Positions 16,683 through 25,976 are shown, counted from the first letter of the stretch. The stretch: 64,000 nucleotides of DNA from Micromonospora tulbaghiae (GCF_900091605.1 NZ_FMCQ01000009.1:284343-348342); one strand, 5' to 3'. Notes: generated from the letters alone by a model not told the origin. A program made the numbers and translations.

Positions 16683-17645
16683 GTGGCGGACGTGATCGAG
16701 GCCGGGGCGGCGCGTGACGGCGCGCCGCCCACGGTGGCGCCCACCCGCCGCCGGGGCGCGACGGAACGCGGCAACCGCACGACGCCGTACCTCTTCCTCG
16801 CGCCGTACCTGATCCTGTTCGGCGTCTTCGGCCTGGCGCCGATCCTGTTCGGGGTCTGGATCAGCCTGCACCAGTGGGACCTGCAACTGCCGAACCGGCC
16901 GTTCGTCGGGATCGGCAACTACCGGGACCTGTTCTCCAGCGACTCGGCGATCTACGGGGACTGGTGGTCGAGCGTCCGGGCCACCGGGATCTTCACGCTG
17001 TTCTCCGTGCCGCTGCTCGTGGTGATCCCGCTGGGGTTGGCGCTGCTGCTCAACCGCTCGTTCCCCGGCCGGACGTTCTTCCGGGCCGCCTTCTTCGCTC
17101 CGTACGTGCTGGGCGTGGCGGTGATCGGCCTGCTCTGGCGGTTCCTGCTCGATGCCAACCTGGGCCTGGTCAACCGGCTGCTCGGCGTGGTCGGGCTCCC
17201 CTCGGACACACCGTGGGTGACCGACGTGCCGTGGGCGTGGGTGTCACTGGTCGGCGTGACCGTGTGGTGGACCTGCGGCTTCAACGCGGTGATCTACCTG
17301 GCCGGTCTCCAGGACATCCCGGCCGAACTGTACGAGGCGGCCAAGGTGGACGGCGCGGGCGCCTGGGACCGGTTCCGCCACGTCACGATCCCCGGGTTGC
17401 GCCCGGTGATGCTGTTCGTCTTCACCACCACGATCCTCGCCTCGGCGAACGTGTTCGGGCAGGCGTTCCTGATCACCCAGGGCGCGCCGGGCGAACAGAC
17501 CCGGACCGTGGTCTGGCGGATCGTCGACGAGGGGCTGCGGGACTACGACGCCGGCCGGGCCGCCGCGATGAGCGTGTTCTTCGCGCTGATGCTGGCCGTG
17601 GTGAGCGTCGTCAACTTCCGGCTGTTCCGCTACCGGGAAGACTGA
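16683..17645 (+). CDS. sugar ABC transporter permease (MalF type)
   Basis: This 320-residue inner-membrane protein has six predicted TM helices. The first is YLFLAPYLILFGVFGLAPIL; the EAA loop reads LYEAAKVDGAGAWDRFRHVT and contacts the ATPase. The GTG start lies 6 nt after the stop of the binding-protein gene. It forms the channel with the next permease. No ATPase gene follows in the operon, so a shared multi-sugar ATPase (MsiK type, known in actinomycetes) elsewhere in the genome is expected. Confidence 0.93.
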   Translation: MADVIEAGAARDGAPPTVAPTRRRGATERGNRTTPYLFLAPYLILFGVFGLAPILFGVWISLHQWDLQLPNRPFVGIGNYRDLFSSDSAIYGDWWSSVRATGIFTLFSVPLLVVIPLGLALLLNRSFPGRTFFRAAFFAPYVLGVAVIGLLWRFLLDANLGLVNRLLGVVGLPSDTPWVTDVPWAWVSLVGVTVWWTCGFNAVIYLAGLQDIPAELYEAAKVDGAGAWDRFRHVTIPGLRPVMLFVFTTTILASANVFGQAFLITQGAPGEQTRTVVWRIVDEGLRDYDAGRAAAMSVFFALMLAVVSVVNFRLFRYRED

Positions 17646-17655
17646 GGGCTACGAC

Positions 17656-18480
17656 ATGAGGAACATGCGCGCGGTGGGGCGGTACGGCGTACTGCTGCTG
17701 ATCACCGCGATCTTCGTGACTCCCCTGGTCTGGATGCTGCTGACCTCGGTGAAGACGTACGACGACGCGCAGCGGGTGCCGCCCGGCTGGCTGCCGAACC
17801 CGTTCTCCACCTACGGCTACGGGCAGATCGTCGACAACGCGGCGAACCCGGTGCTGCGCTGGTTCGTCAACAGCATGGCGGCGGCCACCCTGCACACGCT
17901 GCTGGTGCTGGTGACCGCGTCGATGGCCGCGTACGCGCTGGCCCGGATGCGGTTCCGCGGCCGGAAGGTGCTGTTCGCGCTGATCGTGGGCACGCTGTTC
18001 CTGCCGCCCACCTCGCTGATCATCCCGAACTTCATCATCGCCGAACGGCTGAACTGGATCGACACGCTGACAGTGGTGATCGTGCCGGGCGCGGCCAGCG
18101 CGTTCGGCGTGTTCTTCCTGCGCCAGTTCTTCCTCTCCATCCCGGCCGAGCTGGAGGAGGCGGCGGTGCTGGACGGCGCGAACCACTGGCAGATCTTCCG
18201 CCGGGTGCTGCTGCCGCTGTCGAAGCCGGCCCTGGCCACGCTCGCGGTGCTGTCGTTCCTGACCAACTGGAACGACTTCCTCTGGCCGGTGTACGTGCTG
18301 TTCAGCCCGGAACGGCTGACCCTGCCGGCGGGCCTGGGCCTGCTCCAGGGCGCGTACGTGACCGACTATCCGGTGATCATGGCGGGCGCGGTGCTGGCGA
18401 GCGTGCCGGTGCTGATCCTGTTCGTGCTGGCCCAGCGGCACATCATCCAGGGTGTCTCCCGCAGCGGCCTGAAGGGATGA
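17656..18480 (+). CDS. sugar ABC transporter permease (MalG type)
   Basis: This 274-residue protein with six TM helices starts YGVLLLITAIFVTPLVWMLL. The EAA loop is LEEAAVLDGANHWQIFRRVL and the C-terminus ends with QRHIIQGVSRSGLKG, the typical MalG ending. It is the partner of the upstream permease, 10 nt away, with GAGGG before the ATG. The transport operon ends here; an extended hairpin follows the stop. Confidence 0.93.
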   Translation: MRNMRAVGRYGVLLLITAIFVTPLVWMLLTSVKTYDDAQRVPPGWLPNPFSTYGYGQIVDNAANPVLRWFVNSMAAATLHTLLVLVTASMAAYALARMRFRGRKVLFALIVGTLFLPPTSLIIPNFIIAERLNWIDTLTVVIVPGAASAFGVFFLRQFFLSIPAELEEAAVLDGANHWQIFRRVLLPLSKPALATLAVLSFLTNWNDFLWPVYVLFSPERLTLPAGLGLLQGAYVTDYPVIMAGAVLASVPVLILFVLAQRHIIQGVSRSGLKG

Positions 18481-18485
18481 GCGGG

Positions 18486-18540
18486 CGAAGGAAGGGCCCC
18501 TTGCGTAACGCCAGGCGTCAAGCAATGGGCCCTTCCTTCG
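18486..18540. repeat. long intergenic hairpin at convergent gene ends (GGAAGGGCCC family)
   Basis: CGAAGGAAGGGCCC (18486-18499) is perfectly inverted at 18527-18540. The interior pairs again (TTGCGTAACGCC with GGCGTCAAGCAA, 10 of 12), so almost the whole 55 bp can form one stem. It lies between the stop of the MalG-type permease (18480) and the stop of the convergent amino-acid permease (18551). It probably acts as a bidirectional terminator, but its two-part stem is longer than a simple terminator needs. Confidence 0.82.
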
Positions 18541-18550
18541 GGGGCCCGCC

Positions 18551-20044
18551 TCAGGGGGTGGGGGCGGGCTCGGGGGTGTCCGAGTGCTCGCGCCGGGCGA
18601 GCCGGTTCTTGCGGTGGCCGTAGCCGAAGTAGATGACCGCGCCGATCAGCATCCAGGCGAGGAACCGCAGCCAGGTCTCCACCGAGAGGTTGAGGCTCAG
18701 GTAGAGGCACGCCGCCGCGGTGAGGATCGGCAGCACCGGCGAGAACGGCACCTTGAACGGCCGCTCCAGGTCGGGGCGGCGCTTGCGCAGGATCGGCACC
18801 GCGATGGCGACCAGCGTGAACGCGCAGAGCGCGCCGATGCTGACCAGGTCGGCCAGCGCGGACAGCGGCAGGAAGCCGGCGAGCAGCGCCACCGCGATCG
18901 TCATGATCCCGGCGATCCGGTACGGGGTGCCCCAGCGGGGGTGCACCTTGGCGATGGCGGGCGGGATGAGCCCGTCCCGGGCGATGGCGAAGCCGATCCG
19001 GCCCATCGCCACCAGGTCGACGAGGATCACGCTGGTGAGCCCGGCGACGGCGGCGATGGAGACGAGCACCGCGGCCCAGCCGGCGCCGACCGCCCGGAAC
19101 GCGGACGCGATCGGCGCACCCTCGTCGATCTCGGTGTACTTGACCATGCCCACCACGACCAGCGAGACGCCGATGTAGAGCACCGTGGAGATGACGAGCG
19201 TGCCGAGCAGACCCAACGGCAGGTCCCGCTTGGGCTTGCGGGTCTCCTCACCCAGGTTCGCCACGGCCTCGAACCCGGTGTACGCGAAGAACACGACGGC
19301 GGCGGCGGTGAGCACCCCGACGAAGCCGAAGACGGAGGGCTCCAGCCCGAAGATGGCCTGGGTGACCGGTTGTTTGATGCCGTCGTCCCCGGCCCCGGCC
19401 GGCTCGGCGGACGGGATGAACGGGCTGAGGTTGGCCGCCTTGACGAAGAACAGCCCGGCGATGATGACGAACGCACAGATCGCCACCTTGACCAGCACCA
19501 GCACGTTGGTGACCCGGGCCGACTCGCGGATGCCGACGATGGCGACCACGCCGAGCACCAGCACGATGCCGATCGCGCCGAGGTTGACGACGCTGCCCTC
19601 CTCGGCGAACCAGGCGCTGGGCAGGCCGAACAGGTCGGCGAGGTAGCCGGACCAGCCGCGGGCCACCACCGCCGCGCCGAGCGCGAACTCCAGCAGCAGG
19701 TCCCAGCCGATGATCCAGGCGACGATCTCGCCCATCGTCGCGTACGCGTAGGTGTAGGCGCTGCCGGCGGTCGGCACGCTGCTGGCGAGTTCGGCGTAGC
19801 AGAGCGCGGCGAGCAGCGCGACCAGGCCGGCGATGCCGAACGAGATCACCACGCCCGGCCCGGCGCTGTTGCGCGCCTCGACGCCGGTGAGCGTGAAGAT
19901 GCCGGTGCCGATCACGATGCCGATGCCGAAGCCCATCAGGTCGACCGCGCCGAGCCGGCGCCGCAGGCCCGGTTTGCCGTCCTCGCCGTCGGCGTCGCCC
20001 TGGGCGAGCACGTCCTGGATCGGCTTGGTACGCAGGACCGACAT
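18551..20044 (-). CDS. APC-family amino acid permease
   Basis: This 497-residue membrane protein has about 12-13 TM helices. It starts near GFGIGIVIGTGIFTLTGVEA, the TM1 unwound region (G-x-G-I-F) that binds the amino group in APC transporters, and contains FFAYTGFEAVANLGEETRKP in TM6. It resembles the cationic amino-acid transporter/YfnA branch. A soluble tail EHSDTPEPAPTP ends the protein. It is divergent from the GHL10 gene and single. The 274-bp gap between the starts shows no clear operator. Confidence 0.92.
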   Translation of the reverse strand: MSVLRTKPIQDVLAQGDADGEDGKPGLRRRLGAVDLMGFGIGIVIGTGIFTLTGVEARNSAGPGVVISFGIAGLVALLAALCYAELASSVPTAGSAYTYAYATMGEIVAWIIGWDLLLEFALGAAVVARGWSGYLADLFGLPSAWFAEEGSVVNLGAIGIVLVLGVVAIVGIRESARVTNVLVLVKVAICAFVIIAGLFFVKAANLSPFIPSAEPAGAGDDGIKQPVTQAIFGLEPSVFGFVGVLTAAAVVFFAYTGFEAVANLGEETRKPKRDLPLGLLGTLVISTVLYIGVSLVVVGMVKYTEIDEGAPIASAFRAVGAGWAAVLVSIAAVAGLTSVILVDLVAMGRIGFAIARDGLIPPAIAKVHPRWGTPYRIAGIMTIAVALLAGFLPLSALADLVSIGALCAFTLVAIAVPILRKRRPDLERPFKVPFSPVLPILTAAACLYLSLNLSVETWLRFLAWMLIGAVIYFGYGHRKNRLARREHSDTPEPAPTP

Positions 20045-20318
20045 CTGATCACCTCCCCCGCCGTGTGGCCGCCACGGTGGCGGTCTGTGACCGGGCTAGC
20101 TACCCAGCCGTTTTGCGCTCCAATCCCGCACCGCGTGTCTCGGAATCGTCACGATCCGGCTGATCGGACGACACGGGACATCGATCGGCCGTCAGGGTCT
20201 TGCGCCGGGCACGGATAGATGAAAGTTTTCTACCGGAGGCATGGGTAGCGCGGCGAATCTTGCCGTGACGCCCCCGCCGCCCACCGTCCCCCCGGACCCG
20301 ACGAAGGGACCGCACCGC

Positions 20319-21983
20319 ATGAAGGCAACTCGGCTCGGAGCCGCCGCGCTCGCCGCGGCGCTGCTCGGCGCGCTGGTCGCCGGCACACCGGCGCAGGCCG
20401 CCCCCGGCGACACCGGCACCGCCACTTACCCCTCCACCGACTGCGTCACCGACCCGGCCACCCCCAAGCGCCAGTTCCGGGCCATGTGGATCGCCTCGGT
20501 GACGAACATCGACTGGCCCAGCAAGGACTCCTGGACCGCGCCGGACCAGGTGGCCAAGCAGAAGGCCGAATACCTGGCCTGGCTCGACCTGGCCCAGAAG
20601 CTCAACCACAACGCCGTCGTGGTCCAGGTCCGCCCGACCGCCGACGCGTTCTGGCCCTCGCCGTACGAGCCGTGGTCGGAGTACCTGACCGGCGTACGCG
20701 GCAAGAACCCGGGCTGGGACCCGCTGGCCTTCCTGGTCGCCGAGTCGCACAAGCGCAACCTGGAGTTCCACGCCTGGTTCAACCCGTACCGCGTCTCCAT
20801 GCCCGCGCCGGGCGGTGCCGGCGCCGACCTGTCGCAACTGGCCCCGGACAGCCCGGCCCGCCAGCACCCCGACTGGGTCTTCGCCTACCCGCCCGCCGGC
20901 GTCGCCGGCAGCCGGCTCTACTACAACCCCGGCGTGCCCGAGGTCCGCGAGTTCGTCCAGACCGCGATGATGGACGCGGTCAAGCGGTACGACATCGACG
21001 GCGTGCACTTCGACGACTACTTCTACCCGTACCCGAGCGGCACCTACCAGGTGCCGGACGACGCCACGTTCGCGGCGTACAACAGGGGCTTCACCGACAA
21101 GGCCGACTGGCGGCGGGACAACATCAACCTGCTGATCCAGGAGATGAACGCCAAGATCAAGGCGGTCAAGCCGTATGTGAAGTTCGGCGTCAGCCCGTTC
21201 GGCATCTGGCGCAACGCGTCGGCCGACCCGAACGGTTCGGACACCACCGGCTCGCAGTCGTACGACATCATCTCCGCCGACTCCCGCAAGTGGGTCAAGG
21301 AGGAGTGGATCGACTACATCGTGCCGCAGCTCTACTGGTACATCGGCCAGTACCCGGCAGCCGACTACGCCCGGCTGGTGCCGTGGTGGGCCGAGCAGGT
21401 GCGTGGCACGCGGGTCCAGCTCTACATCGGCCAGGCCGACTACAAGAGCGGTGACCCGGCGTACGGGTCGTTCTGGATGAACCCGCAGGAGCTGTCGAAC
21501 CACCTGACGCTCAACCGGTCGTACCCGGAGGTGCTCGGCAACGTGCACTTCTCCGCGGTGCAGGTCCGGGCGAACCGGCTCGGCGCCACCGACATCTACG
21601 CCGCCGAGCACTACTCCCGCCCCGCGCTGGTGCCCACCATGACGCACCTGCCGCGTAAGCCGCTGCTGTTCCCGGTGGTCACCAAGGCCCAGCGGGAGGC
21701 GGACGGGGTACGCCTGAGCTGGCGTCAGCCGGCCGACGGCAAGGGCCCGCTCGGCACCGCCGCGTCCTACGCGATCTACCGGTTCGACGGGCACGGCCTG
21801 GCCGGGCGATGCGACTTCGCCGACGCCTCCCACCTGGTCGGCACCGTGCGGGCCACCGACGGCGCCGTGCAGTCGTGGATGGACACCACGGCGGCCGACG
21901 GCGCCCGGTACACGTACTACGTGACCGCGCTGGACCGGCTGGCGAACGAGAGCCCGGCGAGCCCGCCGCGCTTCGTGCGCTGA
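20319..21983 (+). CDS. secreted GHL10 (DUF187, YngK-type) glycoside hydrolase-like protein
   Basis: This 554-residue protein has a Sec signal peptide (ALAAALLGALVAGTPAQA, cut before APGDT). A (beta/alpha)8 GHL10 domain, residues about 45-400, starts RQFRAMWIASVTNIDWPSK and contains NAVVVQVRPTADAFWPSPYE, HAWFNPYRVS, GVHFDDYFYPYP and IVPQLYWYIGQYP. Conserved Asp/Glu residues are in DGVHFDDYFYP. A C-terminal fibronectin-III-like domain (VRLSWRQPADGKG) follows. GHL10 proteins act on cell-wall or exopolysaccharide glycans; the substrate is unproven. ATG 20319 is chosen because the signal peptide begins MKATRLGAAALAA there. Confidence 0.9.
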   Translation: MKATRLGAAALAAALLGALVAGTPAQAAPGDTGTATYPSTDCVTDPATPKRQFRAMWIASVTNIDWPSKDSWTAPDQVAKQKAEYLAWLDLAQKLNHNAVVVQVRPTADAFWPSPYEPWSEYLTGVRGKNPGWDPLAFLVAESHKRNLEFHAWFNPYRVSMPAPGGAGADLSQLAPDSPARQHPDWVFAYPPAGVAGSRLYYNPGVPEVREFVQTAMMDAVKRYDIDGVHFDDYFYPYPSGTYQVPDDATFAAYNRGFTDKADWRRDNINLLIQEMNAKIKAVKPYVKFGVSPFGIWRNASADPNGSDTTGSQSYDIISADSRKWVKEEWIDYIVPQLYWYIGQYPAADYARLVPWWAEQVRGTRVQLYIGQADYKSGDPAYGSFWMNPQELSNHLTLNRSYPEVLGNVHFSAVQVRANRLGATDIYAAEHYSRPALVPTMTHLPRKPLLFPVVTKAQREADGVRLSWRQPADGKGPLGTAASYAIYRFDGHGLAGRCDFADASHLVGTVRATDGAVQSWMDTTAADGARYTYYVTALDRLANESPASPPRFVR

Positions 21984-21993
21984 TCCCCACCGG

Positions 21994-22027
21994 ATGCCCC
22001 CGGGCCGCCTCGCCGGCCCGGGGGCAT
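21994..22027 (+). terminator. GC hairpin terminator after GHL10 gene
   Basis: A perfect 14-bp stem ATGCCCCCGGGCCG (21994-22007) pairs with 22014-22027 around the 6-nt loop CCTCGC. It lies 10 nt after the stop codon and is followed by TTCG rather than a T run. Confidence 0.85.
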
Positions 22028-22143
22028 TCGTCTGTTCAGGCGGATGTCAGCGAGCCGCTCCCCGGAGCATCGCCCCAGGCCACCCGCTTGATCGACACTT
22101 GTCGACATCCGGAGATCCCGGCCACCACCCCGCGGAGGTTCCC

Positions 22144-22686
22144 GTGTCCCGTCGCCTCGCCACCACCCTCGCCGCCGGAACACTCACCCTGCTCACCCTG
22201 CTCGGCCTGGCCACACCGGCCGCCGCCGCGGTGAGCACCCAGCAGAAGCTGTCCGTCCTGACCAGTTGGACGCAGACCAGCGCGTCCAGCTACAACGCCT
22301 GGAACAGCGCCCGGCAGAACCGGGCGCCCTGGACCGAGTACGGCTTCGACTGGTCCACCGACTACTGCTCGTCCAGCCCGGACAACCCGATCGGGTTCAA
22401 CTTCAAGCTCTCCTGCTACCGGCACGACTTCGGCTACCGCAACCACAAGGCGATGGGCGTCTTCCCGGCCAGCAAGTCCCGCCTGGACAACGCCTTCTAC
22501 GCCGACCTGAAGCGGGTCTGCGCCACGTACAACGCGGTGGTGCGGCCCGCCTGCTACAGCCTCGCCTGGACGTACTACCAGGCGGTGAGCGTCTTCGGCT
22601 CGGTCGCCGCCGTGTCGCAGGCCGACCTCGACCGCGCCGCCCGGATGAAGGCCGACGCCCAGCGCCGGGCCGCCGCCCGCGCCTGA
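22144..22686 (+). CDS. secreted prokaryotic phospholipase A2
   Basis: This 180-residue protein starts at GTG 22144, 5 nt after GGAGG. A signal peptide ends TPAAAA. The mature part has the actinobacterial PLA2 layout: DYCSSSPDNPIGFNFKLSCY then RHDFGYRNH. C-Y-R-H-D is the catalytic His-Asp pair, and N-P-x-G-F marks the Ca-binding loop. Four Cys residues could form the two disulfides known in the Streptomyces violaceoruber enzyme. It hydrolyses the sn-2 ester of phospholipids outside the cell. A compact hairpin follows the stop. Confidence 0.92.
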   Translation: MSRRLATTLAAGTLTLLTLLGLATPAAAAVSTQQKLSVLTSWTQTSASSYNAWNSARQNRAPWTEYGFDWSTDYCSSSPDNPIGFNFKLSCYRHDFGYRNHKAMGVFPASKSRLDNAFYADLKRVCATYNAVVRPACYSLAWTYYQAVSVFGSVAAVSQADLDRAARMKADAQRRAAARA

Positions 22687-22696
22687 CGCACCACAC

Positions 22697-22724
22697 GGGG
22701 AGTCCGCCGGCCGGCGGGCTCCCC
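22697..22724. terminator. bidirectional hairpin terminator
   Basis: GGGGAGTCCGCCGG (22697-22710) pairs with the adjoining CCGGCGGGCTCCCC (22711-22724) at 13 of 14 positions. It lies between the convergent stops of the phospholipase and the cyclase-ATPase genes. Confidence 0.8.
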
Positions 22725-22731
22725 GACGCGC

Positions 22732-25548
22732 TCAGCCGGCCGTCCTGCGCGGCTCGAACGCCGGCCACGAACCCGGCTTCTGCGCGCCGAACCGGGGCGA
22801 GTCGGCGGCGAGGTCCGGGTGCTCGACGTGCAGCGCCAGCGCCGCCACCTCGTCCAGCCGCAGCCCCGACCCGGCGCCGTAGGCGGCGTCGAACGCCTCG
22901 TCACCGAGCACCCGGCGCAGCTCCGTCTGCCGGGCCGACCAGTACGGGCCGTATATCCCCGGCGTGGCCCGCAGGTTCGCCCGGGTGGCCTGCGCCGCCC
23001 CGAACAGCCGGGCCGCGGAGAGCGCGTCCCCGGCCAGCGCGCAGCGCACCGCTATCGCGTTGATCGTGTCGCAGGCCCGGCCCAGGTAGCCGTGGCTCAT
23101 CCGGGACCGCAACGCCACCAGCAGGTGCTCGTGCGCGGCGACCAGATCGCCCCGGGCCAGGGCCACCATCCCGAGCAGCATGTCCACCGACCGGCCGCCC
23201 CGCTCGGCCGGCCGGGACGCCTCGACCGGGCGGGCCGCGGCGAGCAGGTCGGCCGCCTCGTCCAGCGCGCCCCGGCGCCAGAGCAGCTCGGCGAGGTTGT
23301 AGACGGCCAGCAACGCGTCCCCCACCGCGTCCTGCGCGTACGCCCAGTCGATCACCTCACGGCAAACCCGCTCCGCCTCGGCGAACTGCCCCATGTCGAC
23401 CAGCGGCGCGGCGCGTCCGGCCAGCACCCGGGCCAGCAGCCCCCGGTCGCCGGACTGCCGGGCGGCCGCCTCGGCCCGCTGCGAGTACCTCAGCTCCTCG
23501 CCGAACTCGCCGTCCGCACCCGCGTGCAGCGAGTGCATGTGGTACGCGGCGGCCAGCTCGGCGTCCGGCATCACCTCGCCGGTCTCGGCGAGCCGGCCGT
23601 AGAGCCGGAACAGCCAGAGCCGCCCCTCCCGGGCCAGCCCGCGCTCCCGCCACCACTGGTCCAGGTCACCCGCCAGCGACAGCCCCGAGCGGGCGCTGCC
23701 GCCGGTGGCGCACCAGCGCAACGCGGCCCGCAGTTCGTTCGCGAGCGGGTCGAGCGCGTACAGGGACAGCGTCACCGGACGGCCGTCCGGTCCCAGGTGA
23801 GCGCGGTCCAGCGCGTGCCGGCACCAGGCCACGTGCCGGTCCCGGGCGCTCTGCTCCTCGCCCGCCTCGACCAGCCGCCGGGCCGCGTACGCCCGGATCG
23901 GGTCGAGCATCCGGTAGGTGCTGCCGGAGGCGTGCGGCTCGGCCAGCACCATCGACTTGTCCACGAGCACCGAGAGCGGGTCGAGCGGGTCCTCGTCGAG
24001 CAGCCACTGCACGGTCGGCAGGTCCACCGGACCGGCGAACACCGCCATCCAGCGCAGCAGCCGGGCCGAGCGCGCGCCCAGCGTCCGGTACGACCACGTC
24101 ACGGTGGCCTGGATGGTCAGGTGCCGCTCGCTCGCCGAACGGTGCACCGCCCGGGTCGCCGGGGTGGGCGGCGCGGCGCCGGTCGCGGCGGCCACCAGGT
24201 CCACCGTGTCCTGCTGGTTGCCGCTCCAGCCCGCCTCCACCGGGGGCGGTTCCGCCGTCTCCCGGCCGGCGTCGAGCGTGCCCAGCATGTCGTCCAGCCG
24301 CTCGGCCAGTTGCCCGGCCGAGAGCACCCGCAGCCGGGCCGCGGCCAGCTCGATGGCCAGCGGCAGCCCGTCCAGCCGGCGTACCACCCGGTGCAGGTCG
24401 GCCTGCTCGGCCGGCTCCGGCGCACGGCCGCCCCGGGCCACGGCGGTACGGTCCAGCAGCAACGCCACCGCGTCGCTGCCCCCGCCGTCGGGCCCCTCGT
24501 CGACCGACAGCGGCGGGATCCGCCACACCACCTCGCCGGGTACGCCGAACGACTCCCGGCTGGTCGCCAGCACCCGCACACCCCGGCCACCGGCCAGCAA
24601 CCGGCCGATCACCTCGGCCGACGCGGCGGTCTGGGCGTCGCAGGTGTCCAGCAGCACGAGCATCCGGCGCGGCGCCGCGTACTCGACGAGGGTGTCGACC
24701 ATCGGCCGGCCCGGCTCCGGGCGGAGGCCGAGCACGGCGGCGATCTCGAACGCCACGAGCCCCGGGTCGGTCACCGCGGCGATGTCGACGAACCAGACGC
24801 CGTCCGGGTAGTCCTCGACGATCCCGGAGGCCAGCTCCACCGCGAGCCGGGTCTTGCCGGCGCCGCCCGCGCCGAGCACCGTCACCAGGCGGTACGCCTC
24901 GACCAGCCGCCCCAGCTCGGCGCGCTCGGCCTGCCGGCCGACGAACGAGGTGACCTGGGTGGGCAGGTTGTGCGCTGTCGCGTCGGCGGTACGCGGACGC
25001 GGGAACCGCCGCTCCAGCCCGGGCGCGACGAGCTGGAACAGCCGCTCCCGGTCGTCGAAGCCGCGCAGCCGGTGCAGCCCGAGGTCCAGCAGGGACACCC
25101 CGTCCGGCAGCGGGTCGGCGTGCTGGGCGGTGGCAGCCGAGCAGAGCACCTGCCCGCCGTGCGCGGCGGCGGCCACCCGGGCGGCCCGGTGCACCTCGGG
25201 GCTGGCGTACTCGCCGTCGCGGGGCTCGGCGTAGCCGGTGTGCAGCCCCATCCGTACCCGCGGGGTGGCATCCGGGTTGGGCCACTCGTGGCCGGCGAGC
25301 GCCCGCTGCGCGGTCAGGCAGGCGCGGACCGCGGCGGCGGCGTCCGGGAACGCGAGGAAGAACGAATCCCCCTCGGTCAGCAGCTCCGCGCCGTCGGTGC
25401 CGGCCAGGGTGTCGCGCAGCAGCCGCCGGTGCTCGTGCAGCACCGGGCGATAGACCGGGCCGAGCATCCGGGCCAGCCGCGTCGAGCCCTCGATGTCGGT
25501 GAACACGAAGGTCACCCACCCGCTGGGGAGGTGGTGTCCTTGCGACAT
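22732..25548 (-). CDS. class III nucleotide cyclase fused to AfsR/NB-ARC-type ATPase and TPR-like region
   Basis: This 938-residue soluble regulator begins with a class III adenylate/guanylate cyclase homology domain, residues about 10-180 (VTFVFTDIEGSTRLARMLGP, LLTEGDSFFLAFPDAAAAV, VRMGLHTG). An STAND/NB-ARC ATPase follows, residues about 205-480, with VTVLGAGGAGKTRLAVELAS (Walker A) and RMLVLLDTCD (Walker B). The helical repeat region (500-930) is TPR-like. There is no C-terminal LuxR HTH, so it is not a LAL activator. The first metal Asp (TDIEG) is present; the second is in the EGDSFFLAF segment, so activity is plausible but unproven. GGAGG lies 8 nt before the ATG. Confidence 0.88.
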   Translation of the reverse strand: MSQGHHLPSGWVTFVFTDIEGSTRLARMLGPVYRPVLHEHRRLLRDTLAGTDGAELLTEGDSFFLAFPDAAAAVRACLTAQRALAGHEWPNPDATPRVRMGLHTGYAEPRDGEYASPEVHRAARVAAAAHGGQVLCSAATAQHADPLPDGVSLLDLGLHRLRGFDDRERLFQLVAPGLERRFPRPRTADATAHNLPTQVTSFVGRQAERAELGRLVEAYRLVTVLGAGGAGKTRLAVELASGIVEDYPDGVWFVDIAAVTDPGLVAFEIAAVLGLRPEPGRPMVDTLVEYAAPRRMLVLLDTCDAQTAASAEVIGRLLAGGRGVRVLATSRESFGVPGEVVWRIPPLSVDEGPDGGGSDAVALLLDRTAVARGGRAPEPAEQADLHRVVRRLDGLPLAIELAAARLRVLSAGQLAERLDDMLGTLDAGRETAEPPPVEAGWSGNQQDTVDLVAAATGAAPPTPATRAVHRSASERHLTIQATVTWSYRTLGARSARLLRWMAVFAGPVDLPTVQWLLDEDPLDPLSVLVDKSMVLAEPHASGSTYRMLDPIRAYAARRLVEAGEEQSARDRHVAWCRHALDRAHLGPDGRPVTLSLYALDPLANELRAALRWCATGGSARSGLSLAGDLDQWWRERGLAREGRLWLFRLYGRLAETGEVMPDAELAAAYHMHSLHAGADGEFGEELRYSQRAEAAARQSGDRGLLARVLAGRAAPLVDMGQFAEAERVCREVIDWAYAQDAVGDALLAVYNLAELLWRRGALDEAADLLAAARPVEASRPAERGGRSVDMLLGMVALARGDLVAAHEHLLVALRSRMSHGYLGRACDTINAIAVRCALAGDALSAARLFGAAQATRANLRATPGIYGPYWSARQTELRRVLGDEAFDAAYGAGSGLRLDEVAALALHVEHPDLAADSPRFGAQKPGSWPAFEPRRTAG

Positions 25549-25703
25549 ACGTCGAACCTCCGCCCGGTGACGTCGGGTCCATGCTGCCCTATGGTCGTGC
25601 CGTCACGCATCGTGAGAACGGCTGGGCAGATTCCGCCCCAAGGTGCCAAAAGATCACAGCGGCGGCAAGACCCGGATCGACCCGCGGGACCGGCGGCGGA
25701 AAG

Positions 25704-25919
25704 TCAGCAGCCGCAGGAGCCGCCGCAGCAACCACCGCCGCTGGGAATCCCACCGCTCGGAGCGGAGCCGCCCCGGCCGGTGACGGCCACCGTGGACAGC
25801 AGTTTCACCGTGTCGGCGTGGCCCTGCGGGCAGGTGGCCGGCCGTCCGGCCTCGGCCATCGGGCGGTTGACCTCGAAGGTGTCGCCGCAGGCGCGGCAAC
25901 GGAACTCGTACCGGGGCAT
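25704..25919 (-). CDS. FmdB-type zinc ribbon protein
   Basis: A 71-residue protein starting MPRYEFRCRACGDTFEVNRP, with a second knuckle reading RPATCPQGH. This is the FmdB (CxxC ... C) regulatory zinc ribbon seen throughout actinobacteria. The C-terminus is Gly/Ser/Cys-rich (GGGCCGGSCGC), which could bind additional metal. It is upstream of, and codirectional with, the cyclase-ATPase gene, 155 bp away, and divergent from the lytic transglycosylase. The 155-bp gap shows no gene or clear hairpin. Confidence 0.86.
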   Translation of the reverse strand: MPRYEFRCRACGDTFEVNRPMAEAGRPATCPQGHADTVKLLSTVAVTGRGGSAPSGGIPSGGGCCGGSCGC

Positions 25920-25976
25920 GTCCCACAGCGTACGGCCGGGCCTGACGTCGTCACCCGGATGGGTGATACTCGACGG

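Noticed and set aside
25549..25703. tRNA or small RNA between FmdB and the cyclase-ATPase
   Set aside because: No cloverleaf, anticodon arm or terminator-like hairpin could be traced.
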